DNA from: JBGPLJ01 sp963826145
GTDB taxonomy: Bacteria; Pseudomonadota; Gammaproteobacteria; Steroidobacterales; Steroidobacteraceae
Length of the DNA stretch: 64,000 nt
Assembly (NCBI GenBank): GCA_963826145.1
Contig: CAWGVW010000001.1
Span: 1,798,001 to 1,862,000, forward strand
Reading direction: 5' to 3'
This document shows, piece after piece, positions 8,549 through 16,915 of the stretch. Both the position numbers and the translations under genes were made by a program. The notes beneath the pieces were generated by a model. It was not told where the DNA came from. It saw only the letters and a list, made by a program, of their open reading frames with translations, and did no database searches. Each line of letters starts with the position of its first letter. Within the stretch, counting starts at the first letter, position 1.

Positions 8549-9655
8549 ATGGCACGAATTGACGCCTTCTTGAAGTTAGGCCTTGCCCAGGGCTGCTCCG
8601 ACATCCACCTCGCGGTCGGCGTGCCGCCGATGCTCCGGATGCACGGCGACCTGATGCCGATCAAGTTCCGCGAGGTGGGCGACGCGGAGCTCGAGGGCTA
8701 CATCACCGAGATCCTGACCCAATCGCAGGTCACCCGCTTCCAGGACGGTCACGATCTCGATTTCTCCTACGTCTCGGGCGAAGGCGGGCGCTTCCGGGTC
8801 AACGTTTACCGCAAGGAGACCGGCGTCGGGGCAACCTTTCGCTCGATCCCGAGCGAGATTCCGAGCCTCGACCGCCTGGGACTCCCGTCCATCATCAAGA
8901 AGCTCTGCGATTATCACCAGGGCATGGTGCTCGTCACCGGCAGCACCGGGACCGGCAAATCGACGACCCTCGCGTCGATGATCGACCTCCTCAATACCAC
9001 TCGGCGCGTGAATATCATCAGCCTCGAGGACCCGATCGAGTTCGTGCACAAGAGCAAGAACGCGCAGGTGATCCAGCGCGAGCTCGGCACGCACCTGCCG
9101 ACCTTCGCCGAAGGCGTGCGCGCGGCCATGCGCGAGGACCCGGACATCATCCTTGTCGGGGAGCTGCGCGACGCCGACACGATCCGCATGGCGATGACCG
9201 CCGCCGAGACCGGCCACCTGGTCTTCGGGACGCTCCATACGACGGGCGCCGTCAAGACGATCGACCGCGTGATCGACGCGCTGCCGATCGAGGAGCGCGA
9301 GCAGACCAAGAGCTTCCTGGCGCAGAGCCTCATCGCCGTCATCACGCAGATCCTGGTGAAGACCGCCGACGGCCGCGGCCGCAAGGCGGTCTGCGAAGTG
9401 ATGGTGGTGACCAAGGCGATCGCCAAGCTCATCATGACCGATCAGACGCACCAGATCCCGACGCAGCTGCAGACCGGCAAGGAATACGGCATGCAGCTCC
9501 TCGACCAGGCGCTCCTTGCGGCCATCAATGCGAAGGAGATCGACCCGGACTACGCGTTCGCGTACGCGAACGACAAGAAGCTCTTCTCGAAATTCGTCAC
9601 CGACACGTCGATGCTGCCGAAACTCGACCTCGCGCGGGCTGACGGCGCGAGCTGA
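8549..9655 (+). CDS. pilT: PilT-family type IV pilus retraction ATPase (first copy)
   Basis: Secretion-type hexameric ATPase predicted to power pilus retraction at the cytoplasmic base of a type IV pilus. The N-terminal PAS-like PilT domain begins ARIDAFLKLGLAQGCSDIHL. The core has Walker A GSTGTGKST at 131-139, the Asp box around SLEDPIEF, Walker B DIILVGELRD and His box FGTLHTTG. At 368 residues it has family length. Its C-terminal region reads AIAKLIMTDQTHQIPTQL where PilT usually has AIRNLIREGK, so the motor may not be a standard PilT. It follows the kinase by 72 bp and the next pilT-like gene starts 7 bp after it. Confidence 0.9.
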   Translation: MARIDAFLKLGLAQGCSDIHLAVGVPPMLRMHGDLMPIKFREVGDAELEGYITEILTQSQVTRFQDGHDLDFSYVSGEGGRFRVNVYRKETGVGATFRSIPSEIPSLDRLGLPSIIKKLCDYHQGMVLVTGSTGTGKSTTLASMIDLLNTTRRVNIISLEDPIEFVHKSKNAQVIQRELGTHLPTFAEGVRAAMREDPDIILVGELRDADTIRMAMTAAETGHLVFGTLHTTGAVKTIDRVIDALPIEEREQTKSFLAQSLIAVITQILVKTADGRGRKAVCEVMVVTKAIAKLIMTDQTHQIPTQLQTGKEYGMQLLDQALLAAINAKEIDPDYAFAYANDKKLFSKFVTDTSMLPKLDLARADGAS

Positions 9656-9662
9656 CGGCGCC

Positions 9663-10724
9663 ATGGCCAAAATCGACGAATTCCTCGGCGAGATCCTCGA
9701 AAGGAAGGGCTCGGACCTGCATTTTCTTGCGGGTGATCCGCCGCGCATCCGCCTGTACGGCGACCTGCTGACATTGCGACCGGACCGCCTGGCTGCGGAC
9801 TTCGTCAAGGACTGCCTTTACGAAATCATGCCAAAGCAGGCCGTACGCCGGTTCGAGTCGAAGGACGGTACGGACTTCGCGCACCACGTGCCGGGCGTTG
9901 CGCGCTTTCGCGTGAACGTCATGCGCCAGCTCAACGGCATGGGCGGGGTATTCCGTGTCATCCCCTCGACTGCGCTCTCGCTCGCGCAGCTCAATATGCC
10001 GGATGCAGTGCGCAACCTCTGCCGCGTGAACAGCGGTCTCATCCTCGTGACCGGCAAGACAGGCTCCGGCAAGTCGACGACCCTCGCGGCGATGATCGAC
10101 GACATCAACACGCGCGAAAAAGGCCACATCATCACGATCGAGGATCCGATCGAATTCGTGCACATGAGAAAGAGCTGCCTCATCAGCCAGCGCGAAGTGG
10201 GCGTACACACTCCCGGATTTTCCTCCGCCCTGCTCTCGGCATTGCGGGAAGACCCGGACGTGGTGCTGGTCGGCGAGTTGCGCGATCTTGAGACCATCAG
10301 CATTGCGGTGACCGCCGCCGAGATGGGCATTCTCGTCATGGGCACGCTCCACACGAACGGTGCGGCCCAGACGGTCGACCGCATGGTCAATCAGTTTCCC
10401 TCGGACAAGCAGTCACACGTGCGCACCATGTTGTCCACGTCGCTGCGCGGCGTCGTTTCGCAGCAGCTCCTGCAGCGGACCGACAAACAGGGGCGCGTCG
10501 CCGCACTCGAGGTTCTCGTCAACACGCCTGCGGTCGCGAATCTCATCCGCCAGGGCAAGCTCGACCAGCTCGAGAACTCCATGCAGAGCGGCGCGCAGTT
10601 CGGCATGCGCACCATGGACATGGCGATCCAGGCCTTGCTCGATGAGCGGATGATCTCCGGCAAGACGGCGTATCAGAAGGGCATCAACAAGTCGAAGTTC
10701 GAGCCCGTGAAGGACCAGGGCTGA
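9663..10724 (+). CDS. PilT-family type IV pilus ATPase (second copy)
   Basis: A 353-residue PilT-like ATPase starting at the ATG at 9663; the frame extends upstream only inside the previous gene. Walker A is GKTGSGKST at 131-139, with DPDVVLVGELRD as Walker B and MGTLHTNG as His box. The C-terminal AVANLIRQGK matches the AIRNLIREGK element typical of PilT more closely than the upstream copy does. This could therefore be PilT, with its neighbour acting as the partner (PilU-like) motor. The usual yggS-pilT-pilU context is absent. The pair with a kinase may be a dedicated or additional retraction system. Confidence 0.87.
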   Translation: MAKIDEFLGEILERKGSDLHFLAGDPPRIRLYGDLLTLRPDRLAADFVKDCLYEIMPKQAVRRFESKDGTDFAHHVPGVARFRVNVMRQLNGMGGVFRVIPSTALSLAQLNMPDAVRNLCRVNSGLILVTGKTGSGKSTTLAAMIDDINTREKGHIITIEDPIEFVHMRKSCLISQREVGVHTPGFSSALLSALREDPDVVLVGELRDLETISIAVTAAEMGILVMGTLHTNGAAQTVDRMVNQFPSDKQSHVRTMLSTSLRGVVSQQLLQRTDKQGRVAALEVLVNTPAVANLIRQGKLDQLENSMQSGAQFGMRTMDMAIQALLDERMISGKTAYQKGINKSKFEPVKDQG

Positions 10725-10748
10725 AGCTATTCTGTGTAAACTTGCGCG

Positions 10749-12803
10749 ATGCCGCGCAAGCTCTTCGTCACCACGGCCCTGCCCTACGCCAATGGGCCAT
10801 TCCACATCGGCCACATCATGGAGTACATCCAGGCCGACATCTGGGTGCGCTTCGAGCGCATGCAGGGACACGAGGTCCACTTCATCGGCGCGGACGATGC
10901 GCACGGCGCGCCGATCATGCTCAAGGCCGAAGCCGAAGGCGTCAGCCCCGAGGAACTCGTCGGCCGCATTCTCGCCGGCCGGCCGCGCTATCTCGACGGC
11001 TTTCACCTGAGTTTCGACAACTGGCATTCCACGCACTCGCCGGAGAACGTCGAACTCTCGACCGACGTCTATCGCAAGCTCAAGGCCGCGGGGCTCACCT
11101 ACGTGAAGCCCGTCGAGCAGTTCTTCGATCCGGTCAAGAACATGTTCCTCGCGGACCGCTACATCAAGGGCGAGTGTCCGAACTGCCACGCGAAGGATCA
11201 GTACGGCGACGCGTGCGAGAACTGCAGTTCCGTCTACTCGCCGACGGACCTCATCAATCCCTATTCGACGCTGTCCGGCGCAAAGCCGCTGCGCAAGACC
11301 TCGGATCACTACTTCTTCAGGCTTTCCGATCCGAAGTGCGTCGAGTTCCTGACCGGCTGGCTCAACGAGCCCGGGCGCTTGCAGCCCTCGGTTGCGAACA
11401 AAGCGCGGGAATGGCTGACGGGGAGCGGCGAACTGAAGCTTGCCGACTGGGACATCTCGCGAGACGCGCCGTACTTCGGCATTCCGATCCCGGATGCCCC
11501 TGGCAAATACTTCTACGTCTGGCTCGACGCGCCCATCGGCTATCTCGCTTCGCTCAAGAACTACTTCGACACCGGCAAGGCCCGGGCGCACGGCGAACGG
11601 CGCAGCTTCGAGGAGTTCGTCGCTGCCGACGACGTCGAGCAGATCCACTTCATCGGCAAGGACATCATCTACTTCCACACCCTCTTCTGGCCCGCGATGC
11701 TGAAGTTCGCCGGTCGGAAGACACCGAATCACGTGTACGTGCACGGTTTCATCCAGCTCGGCGGCGAGAAGATGTCCAAGTCGCGCGGCACGGGCCTCTC
11801 CCCGCTGCGCTATCTCGACGTCGGCTTGAATCCGGAATGGCTGCGTTACTACATCGCGGCCAAGCTCAATGCGAACGTCGAGGACATCGACTTCAATCCG
11901 GACGATTTCATCGCGCGCATCAACTCGGATCTCGTCGGCAAGTACGTGAACATCGCGAGCCGCGCGGCGAACTTCATCACTCGCCATTTCGGCGGCGAGC
12001 TGCGCTTTGCCGGCGAAGCGAGGGAACTGGTACAGGGCGCGATCGGTACCGCGAACTCCGTGCGCGAAAGCTTCGAGGCTCGCGAGTTCGGCAAGGCCAT
12101 TCGCGACATCATGGGAACCGCCGACCGCATCAACCAGGAGTTCGACGCGAAGCAACCCTGGGTGCTCGCGAAGGATCCGTCGAAACTTGGCGAGCTGCAT
12201 GACATCTGCTCGCGTGCCCTGCACGGTTTCCAACTCCTGACGGTCCTGCTGGCGCCAGTCCTGCCACAGACGGCTGCACGCGTCGCGCGGGACTTCTTCG
12301 GACTCGGCCGCGACTTTTCATGGAGCGACGCCGAGACGCTGCCGAAAAAGATCGCTCCCTACACACATCTCATGACCCGTGTCGATCCGAAACAGGTCGA
12401 CGCTCTGTTCGAACCGGACAAGGGATCCGCCCCGATGACAACACCAGGTGCTCCGACCGAAGCCGCCGGCAATGCGACGATCACCATTGACGACTTCATG
12501 AAGATCGATCTGCGCGTCGCGAAGATCGCAAATGCCGAGTACGTCACCGGCTCCGAGAAACTCCTCAAGCTCACGCTCGACCTGGGAGCCCTCGGAACGC
12601 GCGAAGTATTTTCAGGCATCAAGTCGGCTTACGATCCCGCCAAGCTCATCGGCCGGCTGGCCGTCGTCGTCGCAAACCTCGCTCCGCGCAAGATGAAATT
12701 CGGCGTATCGCAGGGCATGGTGCTCTGCGCGAGCGACGACGGCCCGGGCATCTACCTGCTCGACGTCGATTCCGGCGGCGAACCTGGCATGCGAGTGACC
12801 TGA
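10749..12803 (+). CDS. metG: methionyl-tRNA synthetase
   Basis: Class I aminoacyl-tRNA synthetase charging tRNA-Met. HIGH is HIGH at residues 19-22 and KMSKS is at 341-345. A zinc knuckle is formed by CPNC and CENC pairs in the insertion after residue 145. Residues about 575-684 form the OB-fold tRNA-binding and dimerisation domain (MKIDLRVAKI, then GTREVFSGIKSAY), so this is the long bacterial form. The start MPRKLFVTTALPYANG is the usual one. It lies 24 bp after the second pilT-like gene and is followed by nth. Confidence 0.97.
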   Translation: MPRKLFVTTALPYANGPFHIGHIMEYIQADIWVRFERMQGHEVHFIGADDAHGAPIMLKAEAEGVSPEELVGRILAGRPRYLDGFHLSFDNWHSTHSPENVELSTDVYRKLKAAGLTYVKPVEQFFDPVKNMFLADRYIKGECPNCHAKDQYGDACENCSSVYSPTDLINPYSTLSGAKPLRKTSDHYFFRLSDPKCVEFLTGWLNEPGRLQPSVANKAREWLTGSGELKLADWDISRDAPYFGIPIPDAPGKYFYVWLDAPIGYLASLKNYFDTGKARAHGERRSFEEFVAADDVEQIHFIGKDIIYFHTLFWPAMLKFAGRKTPNHVYVHGFIQLGGEKMSKSRGTGLSPLRYLDVGLNPEWLRYYIAAKLNANVEDIDFNPDDFIARINSDLVGKYVNIASRAANFITRHFGGELRFAGEARELVQGAIGTANSVRESFEAREFGKAIRDIMGTADRINQEFDAKQPWVLAKDPSKLGELHDICSRALHGFQLLTVLLAPVLPQTAARVARDFFGLGRDFSWSDAETLPKKIAPYTHLMTRVDPKQVDALFEPDKGSAPMTTPGAPTEAAGNATITIDDFMKIDLRVAKIANAEYVTGSEKLLKLTLDLGALGTREVFSGIKSAYDPAKLIGRLAVVVANLAPRKMKFGVSQGMVLCASDDGPGIYLLDVDSGGEPGMRVT

Positions 12804-12812
12804 CGGCGGGAC

Positions 12813-13454
12813 ATGAAACCCGAGTCGGTCCGGCAGATGTTCGAGCGGCTGCGCGCCGCGAATCCCCATCCGACGACTGAACTCAACTATCAATCACCGT
12901 TCGAGCTGCTGGTCGCGGTGATTCTCTCCGCGCAGGCGACGGACAAGAGCGTGAATCTCGCGACGGGGCAACTCTTTGCGGTCGCCAACACGCCGGCCGG
13001 GATCGCTGCGCTCGGCATCCCCGGCCTCTCGCGCTACATCCGCACGATCGGCCTCTTCAACACGAAGGCGAAGAATGTCATCGCGGCTTCGAAGCTCCTC
13101 ATCGAACGTCACGGCGGCGAGGTGCCGCGCGATCGCGCGGCCCTCGAAGCGCTGCCGGGAGTCGGCCGCAAGACCGCGAATGTGATCCTGAATACCGCCT
13201 TCGGTGAACCGACCATCGCGGTCGACACCCACATCTTCCGCGTCGCAAATCGTACGGGGCTCGCGCCGGGCAAGGACGTCCTCGCAGTCGAAAGGAAGCT
13301 CCTGAAGGTGGTCCCGGATGAATTTCGCAAGGACGCGCACCACTGGCTGATCCTGCACGGGCGGTACGTGTGCAAGGCGCGCAAACCCGATTGCCCCGCC
13401 TGCATGATCCGGGCGCAGTGCAGCTACCGCGAAAAGACTCAGGCCGTGCGCTGA
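12813..13454 (+). CDS. nth: endonuclease III
   Basis: DNA glycosylase/AP lyase that removes oxidised pyrimidines in base excision repair. The 213-residue protein keeps all hallmark residues at the E. coli positions: helix-hairpin-helix LPGVGRKTANV with catalytic K120, catalytic D138 in VDTHIFR, and the 4Fe-4S ligands C187, C194, C197 and C203. The ATG lies nine bases after metG. Its 3' end overlaps the convergent acyl-CoA ligase gene by 16 bp. Confidence 0.97.
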   Translation: MKPESVRQMFERLRAANPHPTTELNYQSPFELLVAVILSAQATDKSVNLATGQLFAVANTPAGIAALGIPGLSRYIRTIGLFNTKAKNVIAASKLLIERHGGEVPRDRAALEALPGVGRKTANVILNTAFGEPTIAVDTHIFRVANRTGLAPGKDVLAVERKLLKVVPDEFRKDAHHWLILHGRYVCKARKPDCPACMIRAQCSYREKTQAVR

Positions 13455-15106
13455 TCCTCGAGCCCGAGTTCCTTCTTCATCGCATCGCGCATCAGGTATT
13501 TCTGCGCCTTGCCCGACACCGTCATCGGAAAGTCATCGACGAACCTGACGTACCGCGGAACCTTGAAGTGGGCGATATTCGCGCGGCAGTAGTCCTTGAG
13601 TTCCACCTCGCTCAGCGGGCACGCGGGCCGCAACTTTACCCACGCGCAGATCTCCTCGCCGTACTTCGCGTCCGGAACGCCGAACACCTGCACCGCCTCG
13701 ATGCTTGCGTGGGCGTACAGGAATTCCTCGATCTCGCGCGGATAGATGTTTTCGCCGCCGCGGATGATCATGTCCTTGACGCGGCCGACGATGTTGCAGA
13801 AGCCCTCTGCGTCCAGCGTCGCCAGATCGCCCGTGTGCATCCAGCCGGCCTCATCGACCGCCTCGCGCGTCCTCTCGATGTCGCTCCAATAGCCGCGCAT
13901 CACGTTGTATCCGCGGGTGCAGAGTTCTCCCGACGTCCCGCGCGGCACAACGCGCCCGTCGAGGTCGATGACCTTGGCCTGGACGTGCGGATGCACCCGT
14001 CCGACTGTCGAGACGCGGCGCTCGAGCGGATCGTCTATCGCCGTTTGAAAGCTCGCGGGGCTCGTCTCGGTCATCCCGTAGGCGATCGTGACACCCCGCA
14101 TGCCCATGTCGTCGATCACGCGCCGCATGACTTCGACCGGACACGGAGCGCCCGCCATGATCCCCGTGCGCAATGCCGACAGGTCGAATGAACCGTAATC
14201 GGGGTGCGCGAGCATGGCGATGAACATCGTCGGTACGCCGTAGAGCGCGGTGGCGCGCTCCTCGTGCAGCGCTTCGAGCACGGCGCGCGCTTCGAACGCC
14301 TCGCTCGCAAAGATCATCATGGTGCCGTGGGCGACGGCGCCGAGCACGCCGATCACCATGCCGAAGCAGTGATAGAGCGGCACGGGTATGCACAACCGGT
14401 CGTCCTCGCCGAGCTCAAGCGGCTGTGCAGTGAAAAACCCGTTGTTGACGATATTGAAATGCGTGAGCGTCGCGCCCTTCGGCTGGCCCGTCGTGCCGCT
14501 CGTGAACTGGATGTTGATCGGATCGTCGGGATCGAGCCGTCCGGCGAGGCGACGCACATTGTCGGCGGCGCCGGCGTCCTCGCACCGCGCGATGTCCGCA
14601 AAGCGCAGAAATCCTGCTCGCCGGTCGGGCGCGATGCGGATGAGCGTCTGCAACTGCGGCACGCGCGGCGAGCGGCTGCCGTCCGGCATCAGTTCGAGCA
14701 GCATGGCCGAATAGTCGGACGACTTGAATCGATCCGCGTGTACCAGAGCCCTGCACCCAACCCTGTTGAGTGCGTACTCGAGTTCCGCGATCCGATACGC
14801 GGGATTGATCGTAACGAGGATGAGACCCGCCTTCGCTGTGGCGAATTGCGTCACGACCCACTCGGCACAGTTCGGCGCCCAGATGCCGACGCGATCGCCC
14901 GGTTCGAAACCGAGCGCAACGAAGCTTGCGGCAAGTTCGTCCGCCGCCTCGCGCAGCTCACGCCAGTTCCAGCGGATGCCCTGGGCACGCGACACGAGCG
15001 CCGGACGCTCGGGCCAGCGGTCGGCCGCCTCATCGAGCAGCCGACCGACGGTGATGTGGCGCAGCGGGACACCGCTCGCGCCGCTCACGTAGCTCGCGGC
15101 TTGCAT
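13439..15106 (-). CDS. AMP-dependent acyl-CoA ligase
   Basis: A 555-residue ANL-superfamily enzyme expected to activate a fatty or other carboxylic acid to its adenylate and then to a CoA thioester. Seen are the AMP-binding P-loop FTSGTTGQPKGATLTH, YGMTETSP (A5), the GWMHTGDLA region (A7), GRVKDMIIRGGENIYPREIE (A8) and the C-terminal TVSGKAQKYLMR with the catalytic Lys. The open frame continues upstream to 15952 inside lpdA; the ATG at 15106 is chosen because the alignable protein starts there. It begins two bases after the lpdA stop and closes the pyruvate dehydrogenase operon. Substrate is not evident; medium or long-chain fatty acids are likeliest. Confidence 0.9.
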   Translation of the reverse strand: MQAASYVSGASGVPLRHITVGRLLDEAADRWPERPALVSRAQGIRWNWRELREAADELAASFVALGFEPGDRVGIWAPNCAEWVVTQFATAKAGLILVTINPAYRIAELEYALNRVGCRALVHADRFKSSDYSAMLLELMPDGSRSPRVPQLQTLIRIAPDRRAGFLRFADIARCEDAGAADNVRRLAGRLDPDDPINIQFTSGTTGQPKGATLTHFNIVNNGFFTAQPLELGEDDRLCIPVPLYHCFGMVIGVLGAVAHGTMMIFASEAFEARAVLEALHEERATALYGVPTMFIAMLAHPDYGSFDLSALRTGIMAGAPCPVEVMRRVIDDMGMRGVTIAYGMTETSPASFQTAIDDPLERRVSTVGRVHPHVQAKVIDLDGRVVPRGTSGELCTRGYNVMRGYWSDIERTREAVDEAGWMHTGDLATLDAEGFCNIVGRVKDMIIRGGENIYPREIEEFLYAHASIEAVQVFGVPDAKYGEEICAWVKLRPACPLSEVELKDYCRANIAHFKVPRYVRFVDDFPMTVSGKAQKYLMRDAMKKELGLEDQRTA

Positions 15107-15108
15107 TG

Positions 15109-16915
15109 CTATCTCTTCGGCAGGTAGAGATCGGTCAGCGTGCCTTCGAACGCCTCGGCGGCCATGGCGATGCTCTCCGATAGCGTCGGATGCGGGTGCA
15201 CGGTGAGCCCGATGTCGGCGGCATCCGCACCCATTTCGATGGCGAGCGCGACTTCCGCGATGAGATCGCCAGCATTCGGGCCGACGATGCCGCCACCGAC
15301 GACGCGATGCGATTCCTTGTCGAACAAGAGCTTCGTGAAGCCCTCGTCGCGGTTCAGCGTGAGCGAGCGGGCGTTCGCGATCCACGGAAAGACGCCCTTG
15401 CCGAGCGCGAGCCCCTGCGCCTGCGCTTCGGCTTCGGTGATGCCCGCCCAGGCGATTTCCGGGTCGGTGTAAGCGACCGACGGAATCACGCGCGCATCGA
15501 AGGCACGCTTGAGACCCGCGGCGACCTCCGCCGCGACCTTGCCTTCGTGCGACGCCTTGTGCGCGAGCATCGGTTGGCCGACGACGTCGCCGATCGCGAA
15601 GATATGCGGCACATTTGTGCGCTGCTGCCGATCGACACGGATGAAACCGCGCGCGTCCACCTCGATGCCCGCGTTGTCCGCGCCGATGTGGCGGCCGTTT
15701 GGCACGCGGCCAACGGCGACCAGGATCTTGTCGTAAGTCTCCGGGTCCGGCGCCCCTGCGCCTTCGAATGTCACTCTCAGGCCCTGCTTGCGCGCCTCGA
15801 CGTTGGCGACACGGGTGCCGAGGAGAATCTGCCGATAGCGCTTCGCGAGCCGCTTCTCGAGCGGTCGCACGAGATCGCGATCGCAACCTGGCATGAGCCC
15901 CGGCGTCAATTCGACCACCGACACCTCGACTCCGAGCGCGTCGTACACGCACGCCATTTCGAGGCCGATGATGCCGCCCCCGATCACGAGGAGCCGCTTC
16001 GGAAGGTTCTCAATCTCGAGTGCGCTTGTGGAATCGAGAATGCGCGGATCGTCGGGCAGGCCCGGCAGGCGCACCGATTCCGAACCGCAAGCAATGATCG
16101 CCTGGCCAAAGCGCACGATGGTCTTGCGCTCGCCGTCGCGCACTTCAAGGCTGTTCGCATCGAGGAACCGCCCCGTTCCGCGCACGATCTCGACTTTACG
16201 CTGCTTGGCGAGCATGTTGAGCCCGCCAGTGAGTTTGCCGACGACCTTGTTCTTCCACTGGCGCAGGCGATCGGCATCGATGCGGGGCTTCCCGAATACG
16301 ACGCCGCAGTCAGCCATCGATTCCGCCTCTTCGATCACGCGCGCCGCATGCAGGAGCGCCTTCGAAGGGATGCACCCAACATTGAGACAGACGCCGCCAA
16401 GCGTCGGCCAGCGTTCGATCAGCGTAACCCGAAGGCCAAGATCGGCCGCGCGAAATGCCGCCGTGTAGCCTCCGGGCCCCGCTCCAAGCACCACCACGCG
16501 ATGACCAACGTCCGCGGCACTGCCTTTGCGCAGCGTCGTCGATGCCGTCGCCTGCTGCCACGGGCGTTGCGGGAGGGGCAGACACCGGCTTGGGCGATGG
16601 CGCGGCCGTTGTTGGCGCCGGCGCGGCCGGTCTCGGTGGTGGGGCGGCAGGAGCAGCGGCGGGTCGCGGCTCGTCACCGGCGACCTCCACGCGAACGAGG
16701 GCGCTGCCCTTGGAAACGCGATCGCCCTTCTTCACCAGGACCGCTGTGACCTTGCCCGCGACATCCGACGGTACGTCGAGGGTCGCTTTTTCGGTCTCGA
16801 GCGTGACGAGCGGCGTCTCCTTCGCAACGCTGGCGCCCTGCTGCACCAGTACATCGACGACCGGGACATCCTTGAAGTCGCCGAGGTCGGGGACGAGGAC
16901 GTCCCGCTCGCTCAC
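15109..16915 (-). pseudogene. lpdA: dihydrolipoyl dehydrogenase with N-terminal lipoyl domain, frameshifted
   Basis: E3 subunit of pyruvate dehydrogenase, reoxidising dihydrolipoyl groups with FAD and NAD+. From the ATG at 16915 the first frame encodes a lipoyl domain (Lys43 in TLETEKATLDVP) and an Ala/Pro linker up to about 16540. The FAD domain (VVVLGAGPGGYTAAFRAADL, redox GGVCLNVGCIPSK, NAD motif, C-terminal HPHPTLSES) lies in another frame that has no credible start of its own. One surplus base within about 16520-16590 explains this. Lipoyl-E3 fusions are known in relatives, so the gene should be continuous. Sequencing error or true mutation remain open. The ATG overlaps the aceF stop (ATGA). 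Confidence 0.9.

Noticed and set aside
10413..12233. Minus-strand open frame of about 600 codons opposite pilT and metG
   Set aside because: It spans two well-supported plus-strand genes and has no family similarity.
15107..15952. N-terminal extension of the acyl-CoA ligase frame into lpdA
   Set aside because: The added 282 codons do not resemble any ligase and overlap lpdA; the ATG at 15106 starts the conserved protein.
15190..16749. Plus-strand 519-codon frame across lpdA
   Set aside because: Antisense to the FAD domain of LpdA, with compositional bias only.
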